Origin: Pseudo-nitzschia pungens
Taxonomy: Eukaryota; Bacillariophyta; Bacillariophyceae; Bacillariales; Bacillariaceae
Assembly (NCBI GenBank): GCA_037355855.1
Contig: CM074765.1
Span: 744,001-808,000 of the forward strand
Direction of reading: 5' to 3'
DNA length: 64,000 bases
Under the pieces are notes generated by a model, which worked only from the letters and a program-made list of their open reading frames with translations, did no database searches and was not told where the DNA came from. Below are positions 32,077-45,212 of the stretch, in pieces. Numbering within the stretch: position 1 is the stretch's first letter; every line of letters starts with the position of its first letter. Made by a program: the position numbers and the translations under genes.

Positions 32077-33228
32077 ATGTTTCGCAGTCGATCGCTGTCC
32101 TTTTTGTTGCTCGTAGCATGGATATGCCTTGTTGCTGTCAAGGCGTTTGTCTCGACAGCTCCCAAGCTCGCAACAAGTGGTAGCAAAACCTCGCTATTCG
32201 CGGTGAGCAGTCTCGTTCGCAAAGCCAAGGAGGCCGCGTTGCGAAAAAGTCTGAAAGAAAGCGGAATTCCCGACAATGTCATGGAAAGCTACAAAGTTAT
32301 CCAAGAGGCATTGAAGAGTGAAGACAACGAAGCTCCTAAAGCAGTCGGACCCCTCCAAGAAAGGCTTACGAGACGAAAGGGAACCATCACCGTAATTGCC
32401 GAATACAAACGCAAGATCGCCGATGGAGCCAATGGTTACATAAACGTCAACGGGGGTGCGGACGATGACATGTCCGAGGAGGAACGAGCCAAAAAGAAAA
32501 ATCTTGCTGCCAACCAACCCAACTTGTTGAGCAGCGAATTCCGAGAATTTGGTGCGGCCGGAATCGCGGTATTGGCCGACGAACGCATGGGAGGATGCAA
32601 CTACAATGACTTGGCTATTTTTGTCGAAGAACAGCGTCGTGCCGCCAACGAGGTTCCCGGACCGGTCAACGTCATTAACAGTGATGTTATCATTGACGAG
32701 GTTCAGATCGCCCAGACCGCCGCAATTGGTGCCAGCGCGGTCGTCTTGGACTGGCAACTCTTGGCCGGAGAGGAAGCCGTTGTGAAGCTCGCTAAGGCCG
32801 CACGAGCAGTCGATCTCGAGGTTATCGTTGCCGTCCGATCGAAAGAAGAAGCCCAGGCTGCTATCGATACCGTCGGTGGATCGTTCATGATTAGTGTCGT
32901 TGGAAAATCGGGTGTCGACGAAAAGGTTGAGGTGGTTGATGACCTCAAAATCGCGGAGGATGTAACCATTACTACCATTGCGAATATTCTGCACCGTTCC
33001 GACCAGGGTTTGGCCGAAGTCGAAGAGTGCTGGATGTGCCGCGATAAGGGATTCAATGCCGCCTGGATTTCCGATGCCCTGTACAAGGCCGGGAATTCCG
33101 AAGTCGAACATCCCGGTGCCATCATTCGCAGTATGTCTGCAAAGTCGAGTGTTCGATGGGCATCTCCCGTTGCCAAGAGTGGACGTGGAGAGGGTGCCAA
33201 AGAATATCTGGGTGATATTCTTATGTAA
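32077..33228 (+). CDS. Plastid-targeted indole-3-glycerol-phosphate-synthase-fold protein lacking catalytic residues
   Basis: 383 residues from ATG 32077. Residues 4-24 form a signal peptide (SLSFLLLVAWICLVAVKAF) ending at KAF-VST, similar to the diatom plastid ASAFAP motif, so import into the four-membrane plastid is likely. The rest has the beta-alpha barrel of IGPS/TrpC: TVIAEYKRKIADGANG, EFGAAGIAVLADERMGG, VNVINSDVIIDEVQIAQTAA, SAVVLDWQLL and LEVIVAVRSKEEAQ. The usual active-site residues are mostly gone: SPSKG is absent, the KDF lysine is replaced in INSDVII, VEVH reads IVAVR, the GINNR Asn is missing, and the SESGI motif reads ITTIANILH. IGPS activity is therefore doubtful. A regulatory or altered function is inferred. 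No intron or frameshift. Confidence 0.8.
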   Translation: MFRSRSLSFLLLVAWICLVAVKAFVSTAPKLATSGSKTSLFAVSSLVRKAKEAALRKSLKESGIPDNVMESYKVIQEALKSEDNEAPKAVGPLQERLTRRKGTITVIAEYKRKIADGANGYINVNGGADDDMSEEERAKKKNLAANQPNLLSSEFREFGAAGIAVLADERMGGCNYNDLAIFVEEQRRAANEVPGPVNVINSDVIIDEVQIAQTAAIGASAVVLDWQLLAGEEAVVKLAKAARAVDLEVIVAVRSKEEAQAAIDTVGGSFMISVVGKSGVDEKVEVVDDLKIAEDVTITTIANILHRSDQGLAEVEECWMCRDKGFNAAWISDALYKAGNSEVEHPGAIIRSMSAKSSVRWASPVAKSGRGEGAKEYLGDILM

Positions 33229-34314
33229 GAAATTATATCACACCGAAGGAGGAGGCAGCAAAATACAATTTCAGAACTAAGTCGAAGTTTTCAAATGCAG
33301 TGTTTCATTAAGAATAACTCGCCATTAAGTTCCTCCACATAGGAAATGATAGTAGTCAAGAAATAGACCGCCAGTAACTTTTGATTGCGGTAACGAAAGG
33401 CTACCGCTTCCTTTAAGAAGTAGTAGTAGTAGTACTAGGCTACTCCTCCTCATTGAAAGTGCAACAACAAGACTTGCTGGTTACACCAGCCCTCTTTCTA
33501 CTAGTACTAGTACTAGTACTACTAGTTCTTGCTATTCAAAAAGGCGAAAAGGATCCGTTACTCTGGATTATTTCTTGTTTATTTGATCATTAGTAGTACT
33601 AGTTGTGTTTCATACTAGCTACCTAGTACTAGTGCTAGTAGCAACGACATTCATTCAAAGAAATACAGTAAGTTGCAATGGATTTCTTTTCGAATGCGAA
33701 TCTATCCCCCGCACTATCCTCACTATACTACTACCACCACCACTACTACTACTAGTAGTAGTTTACTTGGGATGCCACCACTATTATCATAAATATTAAG
33801 AAATACGAAGTAATTGCCATTTACAAAACGAGTGAATAATAGCCTTGGAATAGAAGAACCTACTCTCCTCACCTCCAAACACTTCTTCTCATACTTAGAA
33901 CAACAACAAAACATTCACTACTACTACTAGTAGAAGTAGTATAATGCGAGAAGTACTAGTAGTAGTAACTTACTACCAGTAACTTACTGCGTACGAAGTA
34001 AGTTACCCGGTGTTTTTTGTTTTGTGTTGCACGTTTTTCAAGTTGTGGATACAAATAATAATAATATGAGGTTGGAGGTAAGGTTAAACCTTACCGTAAA
34101 TTTACTCGTACCACTCATAGCAACACTTAAGTTTACGCGCACTCGTAATACGTACGTACGAGTAACTTACCTCCCACAAGAGGATCATCAAAATGAATCC
34201 TTTCCATTGCTGTTGGCACTTTTTGATAATCAATAAGCGACGGCATCAACTTGCTTCCCAGAATCGTCAACAAAACCTGCGGACAATGCAGCCGGCAACT
34301 GAACGAGAGCACCG
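33229..34314. other. Intergenic region, trinucleotide-rich
   Basis: Degenerate TAG/TAC/ACT trinucleotide tracts (33420-33440, 33495-33530, 33725-33770, 33915-33975) and GTAAGTTAC words. No gene is seen. Confidence 0.5.
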
Positions 34315-37017
34315 ATGTCAACGATGAGAACCACGGCACCTATTAGAACAGAAACTTTGTTACACGCGGCGAGATCATTGGAATCATCGACAACGACGAG
34401 CTCGTCGGATTTCGCTTTTTGCTCGCGACCGAGGCGCCGCATCGTTGGAGGCATTGCAACGTTGGCGTTGTTGCTGATTCTTTCGGTTTATGGGGTCTCG
34501 GCGTTTGCGATTCCTTCCTCGGCCACAAGAGGAATCGGAATCGGAACCGGAATCGATCGCATTCATGCAAATGTCGGCGCGAATGGCAACAAACTCAACA
34601 AGGATCCACCTCTTCTGCGTCGCACTTCGATGGTGGTCCGTGGTTCCTCGTCGCAGCGACTGTCGTCATCATCGACAAGCGATGGAACGAAATCCTCCTG
34701 GATCCAAACCGCCAATGCCGCGCTTGCTCGAAACGACCTAAAGGCAGCCGAGGAATCACTCATGATGGCGGTGGCCGAGGTCAACGGCGCGGTGATGAAC
34801 AATCCGGAATTGCTTCGTGGATTCGAAGACCTCTTTCGGACCAAGATTCGGATCGCCCAAGACAACGGCAGAGACAGAGATACCAACAGCGACAGAAAAA
34901 CAGACGACGAGTATCGGATCGCACAAGATCGCATGGGTCTCGCCAGTCTCTTGACGGATCAAATGAAATACCAGGAGGCGGCGGACGAGCTCGAGTTGGC
35001 CGTCCGATCCCTTTCGGCAATCATTTCAGTAATTGGGGACAAAGACGGGGAAGAAGCTGCTGCTGCGACCAATTCGGTGGCATCCATTGCCTCCTTGTTC
35101 GACAAGGCTTCGTCGCTCCTCTTTCGTACCCGCGCCATGATCTGCGACTGGAACAACTACGGGGAATCCAGTGCGAGCCTCGTTGCAACCACCCGCCGGG
35201 CTCTGGCAAGTGCCACCTCTACCACCCCAGCCGTCCATCCCTTCGAAGCCCTGACCTGGCCGTCTCTGTCGCTCGGGGACGCCACCGGAGTGGCACATGC
35301 GTACGGGACCCGAGCGATGAAGTCGTCGCTATCGTCTTCATCGTCGAAGTCGTCAAATTCTGGTGGAGCAGGTGCGGCGTCACTCCCGTGGACGAACCTC
35401 GAAACGCGGCTGCCGAGAACCAACGTACCCTTTGTTCGAGCCGTAGCAACCCCAACGAGCGCTCCGCCGTCATCGACGAGTGGCTGCAACGAGTCCATCA
35501 TTCGGGTTGGATACCTGTCCCCCGACTTCAACGGAAAGCATCCCCTATCGTTCTTAATGCAGGATGTCTTTCGGTTCCACAATGCGGAGCGGTTCGACGT
35601 TCGGCTCTACTCCCTCGGTGGTGGGGCGGATGCGAGCCCCGAGGTCCAAAAGATCGTTGGTAACAAGGATGGAAACGATGGTACCGGCAACGACCGGAGC
35701 TGGACGACGCTGGAGGGCAGCGTCCCGGACATGGCGCGGACCATTCGAGACGACGAGCTCGATGTGTTGATCGATCTCTGCGGATACACCGGGACCTCGC
35801 TGGTGGCGGAGGTCATGGCATGCCTGCGAGGCACGGCAGAATCACAGGATGACACCGACAAACCCATTGACGGCCGCCATCGCCATCCCGTCCACGTGGC
35901 CTACATGGGATTTCCCGGGAGCAGCGGGGCACCCTTCATCGATTACATGATTGCCGACGAAGTAGTTATTCCGTCCGAGTATCGTCCCTGGTACACCGAA
36001 AACATTCTTTACATGCCCCACTGCTATTTTGTCAACAGCCACAAGCACATTCTTCCGAACTACGAAGATGACGGAAGCAGCAGCAGCAACAAAGCATGGA
36101 TTTCGCAGAGACGAAGCGAATACGGACTCCCCCCCGATCCCGAAACCTTTGTCTTTTGCTGCCACAGCCGCCCCGACAAGATCGATCCCGAAACCTTTGC
36201 CACCTGGATCCGTGCCCTGAAACGGACCCGAAAACGGGGTTTGGAACTGGGACGACCCGACATGGCCAACGCGGTTCTCTGGCTCCTCCGCAGCAGCGAC
36301 GGATCGGACCGCATGGAGGCCAACCTGCGGAACCGGGCGCGGAGCGTGGCGCTGAGCGATCGTGACGGCAACAGCAACAGCAATAGCGACGGTGACAGTG
36401 ACGAGCCGCTGGACGATCGTGCCGCCCTGGTCTTTTGCGACCATGCCCCGCGTCACGAGCACCTCTCGCGCCTGGCTCTCGCGGATCTCTTCCTCGACAC
36501 GCCGGCCTACAATGCCCACACGGTAGGATGCGACTGCCTGAGCGCGGGGGTTCCCATGCTGTCCCTCCTGCGGCCAATGGCACGTGTCGGTGCCGATGCT
36601 TGCAACGGCAACAACATCAACCTCAGCAGCGATAACGACGACCGGAACGAAACCGCGAAAGTGCCGACCGAAAAACTCGCCAGCCGGGTCGGGGCCAGCC
36701 TCCTCCGCAGCGCCGAGGGCAAGGGATCCTCCGTCCTCTCGGACCGGTTGGTCGTCTCCTCCATGAAGGAGTACGAGGACCGCATGGTCGAGTGCGCCCT
36801 GGAAGGACGGTGTTCTCCGGCAGGCTCGTCGTCTTCGTCTTTGTCCTCGTCGCTCCCCCGGCTCCGGGACCACCTGCTGGCGGAACGCGATACGGCTCCC
36901 CTCTGGGACACGGAGCGATGGGTGCGAAACCTTGAGACGGGCCTGACCGAAATGGTGGAACGGAACCGCGGTGGAGCAAGCGAGGCGGACATTTACGTAA
37001 TGGACTACGGCGAGTAA
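34315..37017 (+). CDS. GT41 (O-GlcNAc/O-fucosyltransferase, OGT/SPINDLY-like) with plastid-type N-terminus
   Basis: 900 codons from ATG 34315, uninterrupted. Residues 42-66 form a hydrophobic segment ending GVSAFAIPSSATRG, very close to the ASAFAP plastid presequence motif. A helical region resembling degenerate TPRs (WIQTANAALARNDLKAAEESL, YQEAADELELAVRSL) precedes the GT-B catalytic part: IRVGYLSPDFNGKHPLSFL, LDVLIDLCGYTG, HPVHVAYMGFPGSSGAPFIDYMIADE, FVFCCHSRPDKIDPETFATW, LVFCDHAPRHEHLSRLALADLFLDTPAYNAHTVGCD and SAGVPMLSLL. These match GT41 motifs for UDP-GlcNAc or GDP-fucose transfer to Ser/Thr of proteins. Asn/Ser-rich insertions are present. GT41 enzymes are usually nucleocytoplasmic, so the presequence is unexpected. 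Confidence 0.85.
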   Translation: MSTMRTTAPIRTETLLHAARSLESSTTTSSSDFAFCSRPRRRIVGGIATLALLLILSVYGVSAFAIPSSATRGIGIGTGIDRIHANVGANGNKLNKDPPLLRRTSMVVRGSSSQRLSSSSTSDGTKSSWIQTANAALARNDLKAAEESLMMAVAEVNGAVMNNPELLRGFEDLFRTKIRIAQDNGRDRDTNSDRKTDDEYRIAQDRMGLASLLTDQMKYQEAADELELAVRSLSAIISVIGDKDGEEAAAATNSVASIASLFDKASSLLFRTRAMICDWNNYGESSASLVATTRRALASATSTTPAVHPFEALTWPSLSLGDATGVAHAYGTRAMKSSLSSSSSKSSNSGGAGAASLPWTNLETRLPRTNVPFVRAVATPTSAPPSSTSGCNESIIRVGYLSPDFNGKHPLSFLMQDVFRFHNAERFDVRLYSLGGGADASPEVQKIVGNKDGNDGTGNDRSWTTLEGSVPDMARTIRDDELDVLIDLCGYTGTSLVAEVMACLRGTAESQDDTDKPIDGRHRHPVHVAYMGFPGSSGAPFIDYMIADEVVIPSEYRPWYTENILYMPHCYFVNSHKHILPNYEDDGSSSSNKAWISQRRSEYGLPPDPETFVFCCHSRPDKIDPETFATWIRALKRTRKRGLELGRPDMANAVLWLLRSSDGSDRMEANLRNRARSVALSDRDGNSNSNSDGDSDEPLDDRAALVFCDHAPRHEHLSRLALADLFLDTPAYNAHTVGCDCLSAGVPMLSLLRPMARVGADACNGNNINLSSDNDDRNETAKVPTEKLASRVGASLLRSAEGKGSSVLSDRLVVSSMKEYEDRMVECALEGRCSPAGSSSSSLSSSLPRLRDHLLAERDTAPLWDTERWVRNLETGLTEMVERNRGGASEADIYVMDYGE

Positions 37018-38938
<1,921 letters not shown>

Positions 38939-40033
38939 TCACGGGTGAAAGTACCGCTCCTTGCGGGCCTCCAGGAACCGGTCGAACCACCTTCCGAAGC
39001 GATCGAACTGGTGGATCACAAAGGACCGGCTCCCGTCGTAATTGACAAAGTACCCCTCCGCGTCCGTCATGCCGTAGTGCAGGCCCAGCCAGTTGGTCCG
39101 CTCGTTCTCGTTTTCGTTGCTGCTCAGCGCGAACGGCACGTCGAAAAACTTGTCGGAAGGCTCGTTCTTGGCCTTGAGGAGTTCCTCGGTCGTTTTGCGG
39201 TGCGTTTCGAAGATCAGCGAGGCCTGGGCTCCCACCGTGTTGACCAGACCGAAGCGATTGGGAACCGCAATGGCGCCGCCGTCGACGGCATCGAGGGCGC
39301 CCGAGTAGAACAAGTAGTTGTGCATCGATTGGTCGTCCGCGTTCGTGTCGAAGCAGCAGCACTTGGGGTCCTCCATCCAGGCGTTCATTTCATCGTGGAA
39401 AATTCCGAGGTAGTCGAGCATGGCCCGGCGGGTCCCAATGGTCGTCCCCGAGCACAGCATGGGCTCGTCGTAGTGGACGCCCTTGCAATCGCCGACGGGC
39501 CAATCCACCAGCCAGTGGGTGGTCCGGATCGTGTAGTGCTCGGCAAAGACCTGCAGGCCGGTGACCCTGGGCGCCTCGGGGCCCGAACGGGTTTCTCTGA
39601 AAGACCGTGTCCCTCATGTCGGACACCAGGACCGGGCCGCCGCACTTGATCTCGGGTTGGGGGTGCCCGCCGCAGTCCAGCAGGTAGTCCCGGAGGAGGG
39701 GAAACCGGGCCCACCGGTGCTTGAGCGACGGATAGGGATCGAGGCAGGTGACGACTTCCTTGTCGTGCTGATCGCTCTCGTTGACCTTTGAGGGGTCCTT
39801 GACGGGGTGGCTGCACTCGACGTATTTCACCTTGTGCACGATGACGTTCTTGGAACGGAGGTATTCCTCGCTCTCTTCGTCGATGTTGGGGGCCACCGCC
39901 ACGATGATGTTGCCCTCGAATCCCGTCTTGCGGAGGGAACCGACGTAGCGCTGGTAATCGTAGAGATGGTAGTTCGTGCCCATGGCCATTACCGTTGCGG
40001 TCTTTCCGATCTCGGCGTCGTTGTATTCGACAA

Positions 40034-40064
<31 letters not shown>

Positions 40065-40475
40065 GCTGCTGCTGGTGGTGGTGGCAGCCTTCTGTTTCGG
40101 TTGTTTCGAGAGAGGAGGAGGAGGGGGAGGAATTTCGGGGCAGGGCTCGGACCGAACCGTTTCTGGAGGGGCGGGTTGCTCTTGCTGCGGTTGGTTCGCC
40201 GGAGATCGCACCGAGGGAGTGGAGAGCGCCCGGGGACTCGAACCGTTCTTATCCGTGTTTGTATTCGTGTTCGTGTTTGCATTGGCGGTGCCGTAGACCG
40301 CCGAGGGTTGGTAGACATCGTTCGTTCGCATCCCATTCAGCAGCAACACGGCCATCAGCAATGCGTTCATCAGCACGAGTCCGTGTTGGGATCGAAACAA
40401 AAAGCCGAGCACTCCCGCGATCGTTGCCTCTGCCGAAGACTGGGGCCTCCGCCGGTGGTTTGCGGCGCCGTTCAT
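38939..40475 (-). CDS. Type II membrane GT-A glycosyltransferase, one frameshift
   Basis: ATG 40475 starts a short cytosolic tail and a membrane helix (HGLVLMNALLMAVLLLNGM). A Pro/Gln/Asn-rich stem follows, including a (AAC)n run at about 40035-40065. The lumenal domain shows ATVMAMGTNYHLYDYQRYVGSL, GNIIVAVAPNIDEE, KHRWARFPLLRDYL and the nucleotide-sugar motif PVLVSDMRDTVFQRNPF (D-x-R-D). After one skipped base near 39580 it continues with GLQVFAEHYTIRTTHWL, MLCSGTTIGTRRAMLDYL, DDQSMHNYLFYSG and VHQFDRFGRWFDRF. The order matches plant/algal GT-A enzymes using a DxRD metal site. A Golgi role in glycan synthesis is likely. Donor and acceptor are unknown. Stop TGA is at 38939-38941. Confidence 0.75.
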
Positions 40476-41620
40476 TTTGCGGGTTGTTGTGTCGTGCTGA
40501 GTTGGGTTGTGTTGGGTTGAGTTGAGTTGAGTTGAGTTGTGTTGGGTTGGGTTGAGTTGTGTTCTGTTGTTGCGGCGGTGCGATGGATTGGGTGAAATCG
40601 GGATAAAATGACGGAATAAAAATAATAAAGGAATGAATGTACCGGTAAGATTACCGTACGTTATGTCAATCAATCAAAATGAATGGGATGACTGTCGTAC
40701 GGTAATTTACGGTACCGTACAATACGAGTACAGGTACGTACAAGTAAAGCATTTTTTAGTTGTGAATTCGCTTCGTGGTGGATCACAACATCTTCTTCAT
40801 CATCATCATTTTCCAACACTTTGTAATGAGGCACGAACACGAATTAGTTTTTGCGGTTTGGTTCACTACGCGGAGTTTTTTTTTTGAAAACGAATGGCAC
40901 GCTTCTCTCGGTGTTTTGCCGGCGGACGCAGACCGAGCTGCGCACTCTATGTACCGTACTCGTACGGTGAATGGCAATCTTGCGTGAAACAAAAAAGTAC
41001 GTGCGTACCGTTGAATCTATGTATCCATATACTATTAGAGTATCTAAAAAGGGTACGTACATACTTATATAGACGATCTTTGCAATCTCGGGCGCGCCCG
41101 TCTCTGCGTTGGTCACCGTGCGCGATCGCATCCCTTATTTGTTCTGCCTACGGTAAGGTTAACTGTAAGGTTACCTGTAAGATTCACCGTACTAGCTTGC
41201 GCAAGGATATTCTTCTCGGCAACCTGACCGAGAACCGAGAGACATCATCACCGAGTTGGTCCGGGACGGTGACATCGAAGAACCAGCTTCCAAAAGAACC
41301 CGAAACTGTCAGATTATTATTATTATTGTGATCCATCTCACTCCGCGCTGTCCAACTTGGTCATCGGGCAACGCGACAAACGCCGCAACCATTGCACGTC
41401 GAAGGGAACGCAACAATCGAATTTTTTATTGATTGATACATTCATTCATTCATTCATTCATTCTACCCCTGACTCTTGAGGCTATTGCGCTGTGTCTAAA
41501 CTACAAAGAACGCAACGCAACGAAACCAAACGAAACCAAACCGATCCGGCATCGAACACCATTTACCGAGCGAAAGTGACCATCGGAGGAGCGCAAAGCA
41601 AACCAATCACGGCAACGACA
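40476..41620. other. Divergent intergenic region
   Basis: Upstream DNA shared by the GT-A gene (-) and succinyl-CoA ligase (+). Contains GTACGTAC/TACCGTAC words at 40690-40745 and 40960-41050, GTAAGGTTA words at 41150-41185, and an ATTC run at 41442-41463. No gene is supported. Confidence 0.5.
40502..40560. repeat. (GTTGA)n/(GTTGG)n pentanucleotide array
   Basis: Pentamers begin about 25 bp upstream of the start codon of the GT-A glycosyltransferase gene, so they are in its 5' UTR or core promoter. Confidence 0.85.
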
Positions 41621-43850
41621 ATGTCGATGACACTGGCAATGACAATGACAATGACAATGGCGTGTCGAATGCGGATTCGAAACAATGGATTCGGTGTTCG
41701 ACACGCGGCGAGAATGCACACACGCACGCACCGGAAGGGAGGACCGGCGCTGGTTTCCGCCACGGGTGGCCTTGCCAATACGAATAGGAATACGAATACC
41801 AATATCAATACCAATACCAATACCGATACGGGAACGGGCGCGATTCGATTGCAGGTCCGCAATCTGCACCTGCACGAGTGGTCGTCCATGGAGCTGCTCA
41901 GGAAAAACGGAATCCCGACTCCGAGGGGGTATCTGGCCGAGACGCCGGACGAGGCGGAGGAGCTCTTTCGGAAACATTTTGCGTGCGGCAAGGACAGCGG
42001 CAGCGACAGCGACAGCGAGGGTACGTGCGCGGGGTGCGTTGGTGGTGGTGTTTTTGTTGGTATTTGTGTTGGTGTTTTGTGGCGAGGCGAGGCGAGGCGA
42101 GGCGTCTCTGCTCTGTGTTTTGGTTGGGGGCTCGGATGGTTGCTCGGATGGTTGTCCGATGATTTGTCTCGGTGGTGCCCAATGGGTCGGAGATTTCTCC
42201 GTCTCGCTCTCGCTTTGGTTCGCTCTGTTTTGGTGTTTTTTTTCTCTCTCTCTCCGACCAAACTCACACCGACACTGTCTATTGGGTCACTGCGACGCGA
42301 CGCGACGCGACGCGACGCGACGCGACGCGATGCTTCCTCTTGTTGCTATTGCTGTTGCTGTTGGTTTTATTTCGTTTCGTTTCGTTTCGTTTCGTTTCGT
42401 TTCGTTGCGTTTCGCCTTCAGGATCCGGATTCGCCGAGGCCGTCCTCAAGGCCCAGGTCCTGTCGGGATCCCGATGCTCGGGAACCTTCGACAACGGCTT
42501 TCGAGGCGGCGTCCGCGTCGTTTCCGACCCCTCGACCGCCCGGACCGTCGCCGATCGGATGCTGGGACGCAAGCTCGTCACGAGGCAGGCCCCGGACGGA
42601 CTCCTCTGCCGGAGGGTAATGATCCAGGAAAGGCTCCGGCTCTCTCGAGAGCTCTACGTCTCCATCTGGATGGACCGGTCCAGCCAGGGGCCGCTGCTGA
42701 TCGGATCGCCGCTGGGGGGCGGCACCACCACTGCCGCTGCCACCGCCGATCGCGGGATCCGGGGGTCCCGGTCGCTGGTGGAGGTGGCGCGATCGCACCC
42801 CCACCTGGTCTTTGTGGAAGAAATCGACGTCGGGGACGGCCTGGAAGCCGATCGGTGCGAGCGCATGGCGGAAAACCTCGGACTGGATCCCGGAACCCCT
42901 TCCTTCGACCAGGCCGTCGATTGCATGCGAAAACTCTACGAGGTCTTTGTGGCCTTCGACTGCACCCAGATCGAGGTCAACCCGCTCGGGGAAGCCGCGA
43001 TGATCGGCGGCGGCGGCGGCAACGACACCGCCGAAACCACACGGATGGTGGTGGTCGACGCCAAGGTCCAGTTCGACGACAATGCGGAATTCCGCCAGCC
43101 TGACATTTTTGCGCTCCGGGACTACGACCAGGAGGACCCCCGGGAGGCCGAGGCCACCAGGCACGGCATCGATTACATCGGACTGGGAAAGAGCGGCGAC
43201 GGAGACGGCAGCAACAAACGCAACAACAAAAGCAACATCGGCTGCATGGTCAACGGCGCGGGTTGGCCATGGCCACCATGGACCTGGTGGTGGCCCGCGG
43301 CGGCGGGCCCTCCAATTTTCTGGACGTGGGCGGCGGCGCCACGCCGGAGCAGGTGGGGATCGCCCTGGGGATTCTCGAGAGGGATCCCTCCGTAGAGGTC
43401 GTGCTGGTGAACATTTTCGGGGGCATCCTGCGGTGCGACGTCATCGCGAGGGGGATCCTGGACCTGGCCGGGAGGGCCGGGATGGGCCCGAAAACCCCGG
43501 TGGTGATCCGGTTGCAGGGGACCAACTACGAGGAGGCCGAGGCCGTTCTGGCGCGGTCGGGACTCGAGCACGTGCACCTGGAGGGAGACCTGGAAACCGC
43601 GGTTCGCCTGGCGGTGAAACTGGCGGCGGAGGCGGAGGCGGCGGAGGAGGAGAACGCGACGAGTGCGGATGCCGGGGCGGAAGCGGAAGCGGAAGCGATA
43701 ACGAACGCCGGAAATGCAAGCGGCGCCACCGGGGGCGACGGAGGCGATGCCCCGGATGGCGCTCGGTTCGTGTCCGAGAAGCGCAGCAACAACAACAAGA
43801 ACAAAAACGACGACGACGACCTTCCGAAATTCGAGGGATTTTCGATCTAG
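41621..43850 (+). CDS. Succinyl-CoA ligase beta subunit, mitochondrial; one intron, one -1 frameshift
   Basis: ATG 41621 is the first Met of the open frame. The N-terminus is rich in Met/Arg/Thr (RNNGFGVRHAARMHTRTH) and fits a mitochondrial presequence. Exon 1 ends at 42020 after LHLHEWSSMELLRKNGIPTP (ATP-grasp start). A 401-bp intron (42021-42421, GTACGT/TTCAG) contains GCGAC and TTCGT pentamer arrays. Exon 2 continues AEAVLKAQVLSGSR, GFRGGVRV, VDCMRKLYEVFVAFDCTQIEVNPLG and NIGCMVNGAG. There one base is missing near 43262. The next frame gives LAMATMDLVVARGGGPSNF, LDVGGGATPEQV, VNIFGGILRCDVIA and VVIRLQGTNYEEA. The enzyme makes ATP or GTP from succinyl-CoA in the TCA cycle. An acidic/Lys-Asn C-terminal tail is unusual. 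Nucleotide preference cannot be told. Confidence 0.88.
42292..42412. repeat. (GCGAC)n and (TTCGT)n pentamer arrays within an intron
   Basis: Eight GCGAC units (42292-42331) and about nine TTCGT units (42369-42412). The second array abuts the 3' splice site, supplying a T-rich tract just before TTCAG. Confidence 0.9.
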
Positions 43851-45212
43851 ACGACCGATCGGTCGATCGATCGATTATCGATCGACCGACCCGATTGCAA
43901 TCCTGCCGTGGGATGACGACGAGTAAGCGATTCCGTTTCGTTTCGTTGTTGGAGCCGAGAACGAAGAGGGAACGAACGAAACGAAACGAAACGAAACGGT
44001 TCCAGACCGGTGGTTCCAAAGATATTCTACGGGTTGGTTCGATGCGCCCCCGTTTGGCCGTTTTTCTCCGAGGTCTCGACCACGTGTTCCGGAACGCATC
44101 CCGGATCCGGGCAGCGATGCCATCCGGTAAGGGTGGCTCCGACGCGGTGGATTGATGGATTCATTCGATTAGATTCGATTCCATTTCGCTCGATTCCATC
44201 GGAGGACGGCGAAGCGATCCCGACCCGAGGGACGCGGACCGATGCATCGCAATCCGCGAGAGCGTCGATCCGCTGGAAGGTTGTCACGGACGCAACCAAG
44301 CAAGCACCAAACCTTCGCCCGGCGGACGCGAGTCGGAGAACCCGGGACCGGGGGATCGTGATAGTATCATTATTTGTTCATGGTTTGCTTGGGTGGCGCA
44401 CGCACACGTGTCACATTTCTCCACCGGCTCTTCCAAACGATCCAACGATCACCGATCGCTGCCGTTGGTGGCCTTTGCATTCGTTGGGACTCGCTCACCG
44501 AGACTCTATTCCCGGCGAGACGCGAGCAAACCTTTCGATGGATCGATAGCTATGGCGAGGCACTTCGATTGCAGTGACTTTGGACGGTTGCGGTTGCCTG
44601 TACGCAGGCCACTGTGTCGCTACAACAGAAATAATTCCGAATCTCATGCCCGTAATGAGAGTGCTACTACAGTATAATTAGTCTCCACAACAACAAAGAT
44701 ATGATTAGGTGTTTGCGCGCGTCGCAATAAATCTAGAGTACCGTATATACGATATTTCGTTGTAGTTGTTGCAGCGTGCCGGTCCATCGGGACGACCATC
44801 CATCCACGGTTGACCCCGCAGTCCCTTTGCGCGTGCAATTCTCGTTCTTCTCCATAAGCCCTGCGATGGATTCGTTCATTCGCTGCAAAAGAGAAGGAAC
44901 GAACCGGAACGCACGCGTGCATCGTCCCCGCGCCGACGGAAACCACCGCATCCCTTGCGAAACACCCCGCCCGAGCCGTTTGTGTTTTGTTCCGATCAGT
45001 GCCGATCAGTGCCGATCCGATCCGTCTCGTCCCATTTGCGAGCTGCCGCGAGTCCCAAAGCAACCGTCCGGCCGGCGGTCGGTCGGAGATTGTCTTTGCG
45101 GTGGACCGCCTAATGGTAGTGACAGTGGTAGTATTGTTGGTGTGGCACATTGCAAGCTCATCACACTGTATATTGTTGCTCTCTTTATTCCCCGGGCAAC
45201 CCTTTTCGCCGT
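43851..45212. other. Intergenic region between convergent genes
   Basis: Contains an AACGA pentamer run (43972-43998), ATCGATCG palindromes at 43858-43890 and low-complexity spacer. No gene is recognised. Open frames at 44010-44577 have no domains and overlap each other. Confidence 0.45.

Noticed and set aside
44010..44677. Overlapping frames after the succinyl-CoA ligase gene
   Set aside because: Mutually overlapping, no domain, Arg/Ser-rich translations typical of non-coding GC-rich DNA.
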